DNA of 64,000 bases from Paenibacillus chibensis (GTDB taxonomy: Bacteria; Bacillota; Bacilli; Paenibacillales; Paenibacillaceae): the NCBI RefSeq assembly GCF_004001045.1, contig NZ_BIMK01000003.1:124001-188000 (forward strand), in the 5' to 3' direction. The number at the start of each line of letters is the position of its first letter. The first letter of the stretch is position 1. The translations under genes and the position numbers were made by a program. The notes below the pieces were generated by a model that saw nothing but the letters and a program-made list of their open reading frames with translations, was not told the origin of the DNA and did not search any database. Positions 61,073 to 64,000 of the stretch are shown here, one piece after another.

Positions 61073-61927
61073 TTAATGATTCATATCGTACAGACCAGGG
61101 CTGTGCTCATTGGCGAGCTCGGGCATGGTTGGTACCGGGAATCCCTCCGGTGGCTGAACGACATGGAGTTCGCCCCCATTTCGGCTTGGTGTCTGGCCTT
61201 TAAAAATTTCCCCGATCCGGGTATCATCCAGCCTGAAGTTAAACTGGGCATTGTGAAATCCCATATCCACGTATTTTTGGCATTCCGGATATTTGTTTAT
61301 ATCATAATTAGGCACCGGGAACAGCTTGCCCCAATCCACACCTAACGTTTCCAGCGCTTTTGCGAAGGCGTTTTGATGAGCATTGTCCCGCACAATCAAA
61401 AAGGCCAGCGTTTCACGGAACGTTTTATTGGTACTCATTTCGTAGATTCTCGACTTTTGAAGCACCCCCGTTGACTCCAGCACCAGGTTATCCAGCAGAT
61501 TGCTGATCAGATTGCCATGGTCGTACACGTAATTTCCGTTCCATGGGTTGCCCGCGGCATCCACCGGCAGTGAGCTCTGCGCGCCCATAATGAAATGATG
61601 AGGATTCGCATGCTTGATGGCTTCGTCTAACGGAGCGCCGTCCGTACCGGCATTTCCCGCCCCTTCGGCACCCGAACCCGTCAGAAGCTGATTGATGGTG
61701 TGCTGAACCAATTCCACGTGGCTGATTTCCTCCAGGAAAACGCCGCGGATCAAATCGCGAAACGGGGTAGCGTTCCCGCGAAAATTGCTGCTTTGGAAGA
61801 AGAACTGCATCATGGTGCGCATTTCGCCGAACCGTCCGCCCAACGTCTCCTGAATGACCTTGGCCGCCTCCGGATCGGGCTTGTCCGGTACGATCAGATT
61901 GATCAAATCCTCTTTATAAAAATACAT
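61073..61927 (-). CDS. Manganese catalase family protein
   Basis: A 284-residue ferritin-like di-manganese protein, family of non-haem catalases (YdbD) and the coat protein CotJC. Metal-ligand helices include FLEEISHVELVQHTINQLL and ETLAFLIVRDNAHQNAFAKAL; GRFGEMRTMMQFFFQSSNF lies at the N-terminal side. It breaks down hydrogen peroxide, in the cytoplasm or the spore. GGAGG lies 9 bases before the ATG. Monocistronic; a 16-bp palindrome lies upstream. Confidence 0.88.
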   Translation of the reverse strand: MYFYKEDLINLIVPDKPDPEAAKVIQETLGGRFGEMRTMMQFFFQSSNFRGNATPFRDLIRGVFLEEISHVELVQHTINQLLTGSGAEGAGNAGTDGAPLDEAIKHANPHHFIMGAQSSLPVDAAGNPWNGNYVYDHGNLISNLLDNLVLESTGVLQKSRIYEMSTNKTFRETLAFLIVRDNAHQNAFAKALETLGVDWGKLFPVPNYDINKYPECQKYVDMGFHNAQFNFRLDDTRIGEIFKGQTPSRNGGELHVVQPPEGFPVPTMPELANEHSPGLYDMNH

Positions 61928-61981
61928 GTCGCATAGCCTCCTGAATGGTAGTATCTAGACCAGTTTGCACCGAGGAGCGGC

Positions 61982-61997
61982 CATTAATGCATTAATG
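61982..61997. promoter_or_regulatory. 16-bp perfect palindrome between divergent genes
   Basis: CATTAATGCATTAATG reads the same on both strands and lies about 55 bases from the catalase start and 98 from the hydrolase start. It may bind a dimeric regulator; identity unknown. Confidence 0.4.
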
Positions 61998-62094
61998 AAC
62001 GTTGTTCAGCATCCTCTCCATAAGAAACGAAACATATGGGACATAATAATAACCGAGACAACTAACCCATCATTTTTTAGAGGAGAGATCATCC

Positions 62095-62940
62095 ATGGAT
62101 CAGGAAATGAGTTACGGAAGTGATTACAAATTTATACCTGCGACATCCATCGAAAGCGGCCATGGAATTGAAGTGTTACCGGATCTGTATTGTTATACGG
62201 TCCAAATCGTCAATTTCTGTTTAGTGGGGAATCCGGAAACAAATGATTTTGTCCTGGTGGATGCCGGAATGCCTAAATCTGCCGATGAAATTATTTCTGT
62301 CACCGAGGAACGGTTTGGCGCAAACAGCCGACCGAAAGCAATCGTCTTAACCCATGGACATTTTGATCATGTCGGGGGATTAATTGAATTGATCGAGCAT
62401 TGGAAGGTTCCGGTCTATGCGCATGAATTAGAGTTGCCTTTTCTGACAGGTAAAATGAGCTACCCGGAACCCGATCCCACCGTTGAGGGTGGTATGGTAG
62501 CGAAAATGTCACGTTTCTTCCCCAATGAGCCGATATTTTTAGGGAATAACATTCACCCACTGCCTTCCGATGGAACGGTTCCCCATATGCCAGATTTTAA
62601 GTGGATTCACACACCTGGACATGCTCCCGGTCATATTTCGCTATTTCGGGAAAAGGATCGGGCTTTAATCGCAGGAGATGCTTTTGTTACTGTGAAACAG
62701 GAGTATTTATATAAAGTATTCACACAGGAACAGGAAATCAGTGGTCCTCCCCGCTATCTAACAACAGATTGGGCTGCTGCCAAAGAATCGGTTATGAAAC
62801 TAGAGGCGTTAAAACCTACCGTTGCCATTACCGGGCATGGCGTGCCCATGTCAGGCGAAGGGTTAGCAACGAGCCTAAGAAAACTCGTGAACGAATTTGA
62901 TCAGATTGCCGTGCCCGATTATGGGAAGTATATAAACTAA
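62095..62940 (+). CDS. Metallo-beta-lactamase-fold hydrolase
   Basis: A 281-residue MBL-fold enzyme. The dinuclear metal motif is LTHGHFDHVGG (HxHxDH), with further histidines in HTPGHAPGHISLF and the aspartate in LIAGDAFVTVK. The C-terminal ITGHGVPMSGEGLATSLR is the usual last ligand region. Substrate unknown; members include lactonases, thioesterases and glyoxalase II-like enzymes. GAGGAGAG lies upstream of the ATG. Base composition is lower in G+C than its neighbours and codons such as TTA are frequent, hinting at acquisition by transfer. Confidence 0.82.
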   Translation: MDQEMSYGSDYKFIPATSIESGHGIEVLPDLYCYTVQIVNFCLVGNPETNDFVLVDAGMPKSADEIISVTEERFGANSRPKAIVLTHGHFDHVGGLIELIEHWKVPVYAHELELPFLTGKMSYPEPDPTVEGGMVAKMSRFFPNEPIFLGNNIHPLPSDGTVPHMPDFKWIHTPGHAPGHISLFREKDRALIAGDAFVTVKQEYLYKVFTQEQEISGPPRYLTTDWAAAKESVMKLEALKPTVAITGHGVPMSGEGLATSLRKLVNEFDQIAVPDYGKYIN

Positions 62941-62944
62941 CAAT

Positions 62945-63094
62945 TGTTGACGCTCGTCCTCGGTCTGGCATTCCTCTGATGATGGCTCGGACGGTCGCAC
63001 CCACGCGCGTGGGTTCTCTCCCCGCAATCCGCTCCCAACAAAAAAAAACGCCTTGCGGCTTTTACGTGTTATGTATGGAGCGGGTGATGGGAAT
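62945..63094. repeat. Direct repeat copy 1 (tRNA-Gly 3' end plus downstream region)
   Basis: About 150 bases nearly identical to 63144-63291: TGTTGACGC..., the CCCACGCGCGTGGG palindrome, a terminator-like hairpin, and the CCA plus acceptor/T-stem end of tRNA-Gly, stopping abruptly at GGGAAT (63094). The tRNA body is absent, so it is a remnant. Confidence 0.85.
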
Positions 63095-63106
63095 ACTCAA
63101 CATTTT

Positions 63107-63140
63107 GATTAAAAGGCGAGCCTCCGGCTCGCTATAGCGG
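63107..63140. other. Spacer between repeat copies with hairpin
   Basis: GCGAGCC and GGCTCGC pair around a 3-base loop. The segment is framed by CAACATTT (63098 on) and AAATGTTG (to 63148), an inverted repeat. No gene visible. Confidence 0.5.
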
Positions 63141-63143
63141 AAA

Positions 63144-63291
63144 TGTTGACGCGCGTCCTCGGTCTGGCATTCCTGGATGATGGCTCGGACGGTCGCACCC
63201 ACGCGCGTGGGTTCTCTTCCCACAATCCGCTCCCCACAAAAAAAACGCCTTGCGGCGTTTACGTGTTATGTATGGAGCGGGTGATGGGAAT
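63144..63291. repeat. Direct repeat copy 2 (adjoining intact tRNA-Gly)
   Basis: Second copy of the 150-base repeat, continuing into the intact tRNA-Gly gene. It contains the functional-looking terminator at 63235-63263. Confidence 0.85.
63235..63263 (-). terminator. Terminator of the tRNA-Pro/tRNA-Gly unit
   Basis: AAACGCC-GC and GGCGTTT pair around AA on the minus strand, followed by TTTTT. In repeat copy 1 the equivalent stem (63037-63067) has a mismatch. Confidence 0.8.
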
Positions 63292-63346
63292 CGAACCCAC
63301 GCTACCAGCTTGGAAGGCTGGAGTTCTACCATTGAACTACACCCGC
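63273..63346 (-). tRNA. tRNA-Gly (anticodon TCC)
   Basis: The minus strand gives a full cloverleaf: acceptor GCGGGTG, D-arm TAGTTCAATGGTAGAA, anticodon arm CCAGC-CTTCCAA-GCTGG with TCC, T-arm GTGGGTTCGATTCCCAT, acceptor CACCCGC, discriminator T and an encoded CCA. Confidence 0.95.
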
Positions 63347-63356
63347 AATAAAAGAA

Positions 63357-63430
63357 TCGGGACGACACGATTTGAACATGCGACCCCCTGGTCCCAAACC
63401 AGGTGCTCTACCAAGCTGAGCTACGTCCCG
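63357..63430 (-). tRNA. tRNA-Pro (anticodon TGG)
   Basis: The minus strand gives acceptor CGGGACG, D-arm TAGCTCAGCTTGGTAGAGC, anticodon arm CCTGG-TTTGGGA-CCAGG with TGG, T-arm with TTCAAATC and acceptor strand CGTCCCG. No CCA is encoded after the discriminator. It lies 10 bases upstream of tRNA-Gly in the same transcript. Confidence 0.95.
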
Positions 63431-63465
63431 TTACTCATATCTTCAAGTTAGTGAAGACAAGAAAT

Positions 63466-63494
63466 AATATATCATGAGTAAGCGGGATATGCAA
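63466..63494 (-). promoter_or_regulatory. Sigma-A promoter of the tRNA unit
   Basis: TTGCAT (63489-63494) and TATATT (63466-63471) on the minus strand with a 17-base spacer, about 30 bases before tRNA-Pro. Confidence 0.8.
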
Positions 63495-63528
63495 CTCTTT
63501 TTTTTGCTTGTTTATAGGGAATCCTACT

Positions 63529-64000
63529 TCACTGCAGCAGGAAGGTTTTTTCGAAAACCTCCGGCAGAATCGGCTTGCTAAAATAATACCCTTGCCCTTC
63601 ATGGCAGCGCTGCTCCCTCAGAAAAAGCAGCTGTTCCTCGTTTTCCACGCCTTCGGCCGTCACTTTAAGCTGCAGATGATGCGCCATCGACGTAATCGTC
63701 GATACGATGGCCGCATCATTATGATCGCTCATGACCTCATGCACAAAAGAGCGGTCAATCTTCAATCTGTCAATCGGCATATTTTTCAGATAGTGAAGCG
63801 AGCTGTAGCCTGTGCCGAAATCATCGATACTAATAAACACGCCCAATTCTTTGAGTCTGCGCAGCTGTTCGAAGGCGGTCTCCTTGTCAAACGTCATGCT
63901 TTCCGTGATTTCAAGCTCCACATACTTCGGATCAAGCCCGATTTCGCTCAGGATTTGGCCGATTTGGTCTGCCAGCTGCGGCTGCAGGAACTGACGCATC
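63529..64000 (-). CDS. EAL-domain cyclic di-GMP phosphodiesterase (partial, start beyond window)
   Basis: Only the last 156 or so codons are in the window; the frame is still open at the right edge, so the start and any sensor or GGDEF part are outside. The visible part is the C-terminal two-thirds of an EAL domain with intact metal and catalytic motifs: VELEITESM, ISIDDFGTGYSSL, LKIDRSFV, VTAEGVENEEQ and GQGYYFSKPI. It should hydrolyse c-di-GMP. Together with the GGDEF protein at 28199 it points to c-di-GMP signalling in this organism. Confidence 0.9.
   Translation of the reverse strand, partial: MRQFLQPQLADQIGQILSEIGLDPKYVELEITESMTFDKETAFEQLRRLKELGVFISIDDFGTGYSSLHYLKNMPIDRLKIDRSFVHEVMSDHNDAAIVSTITSMAHHLQLKVTAEGVENEEQLLFLREQRCHEGQGYYFSKPILPEVFEKTFLLQ

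Noticed and set aside
62941-63300. CRISPR array or insertion sequence at the repeats
   Set aside because: Only two long copies, no short repeat-spacer pattern, no transposase and no terminal inverted repeats; one copy adjoins a tRNA.

Overview
The window looks like a chromosomal segment of a spore-forming, low-to-moderate GC Firmicute, most likely Paenibacillus or a close relative. Support: an S-box methionine operon, a T-box pheST operon, a Spo0E-like phosphatase, CotF-type coat proteins, TTG/GTG starts behind strong AGGAGG ribosome-binding sites, and a CUT1 sugar importer paired with a YesM/YesN-type two-component system. No phage, insertion sequence, CRISPR array or rRNA was seen. Gene starts given here were chosen by ribosome-binding site, so several are shorter than the longest open frame.

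Layout. 1-3750: metA-metI-metC (minus strand) behind a SAM-I riboswitch. 3890-5190: corA with a long structured leader. 5200-12850: mostly minus-strand housekeeping and unknown genes (HRDC protein, DUF3055-like, stalk-domain protein, ROK fructokinase, 5'-3' exonuclease, ArsC-like reductase, RluA-type synthase, PduO-type adenosyltransferase, lipoprotein, Spo0E-like). 13000-17060: Lrp regulator plus aminotransferase, two coat proteins, a FAD oxidoreductase. 17056-22580: a BceAB/YxdLM-type antimicrobial-peptide locus with YxeA and an OmpR-type two-component system. 22660-30100: MFS transporter, zinc-ribbon protein, a 26-residue membrane peptide, DUF350-like protein, MutS2, YvlD-like protein, GGDEF protein and a CuA lipoprotein. 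30110-36900: an unusual ZapA-coiled-coil fusion and pheST with T-box. 36910-39240: ABC-F ATPase with terminator hairpins in its leader. 39460-41970: a NarL-type two-component system with a CcdC-like membrane protein. 41980-60900: one large sugar locus. 61070-64000: manganese catalase, metallo-beta-lactamase-fold hydrolase, a duplicated tRNA-Gly terminator region, tRNA-Gly, tRNA-Pro, and a partial EAL gene cut by the window edge.

How genes work together. The sugar locus is the clearest system: a CUT1 ABC importer (two permeases and a lipoprotein) followed by intracellular alpha-xylosidase (GH31), alpha-L-fucosidase-like GH95 and beta-galactosidase (GH42), controlled by a YesMN-type sensor/regulator and cre, next to xylA, xylB and xylR. 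The three glycosidases match the three side-chain linkages of fucosylated xyloglucan, and XylA/XylB would consume the released xylose. The Bce-like operon is preceded by 11-bp direct repeats suited to its OmpR-family regulator. The most unusual protein is the 898-residue ZapA fusion, whose tail is a proline-free coiled coil containing exact 11-residue and 14-residue tandem repeats.
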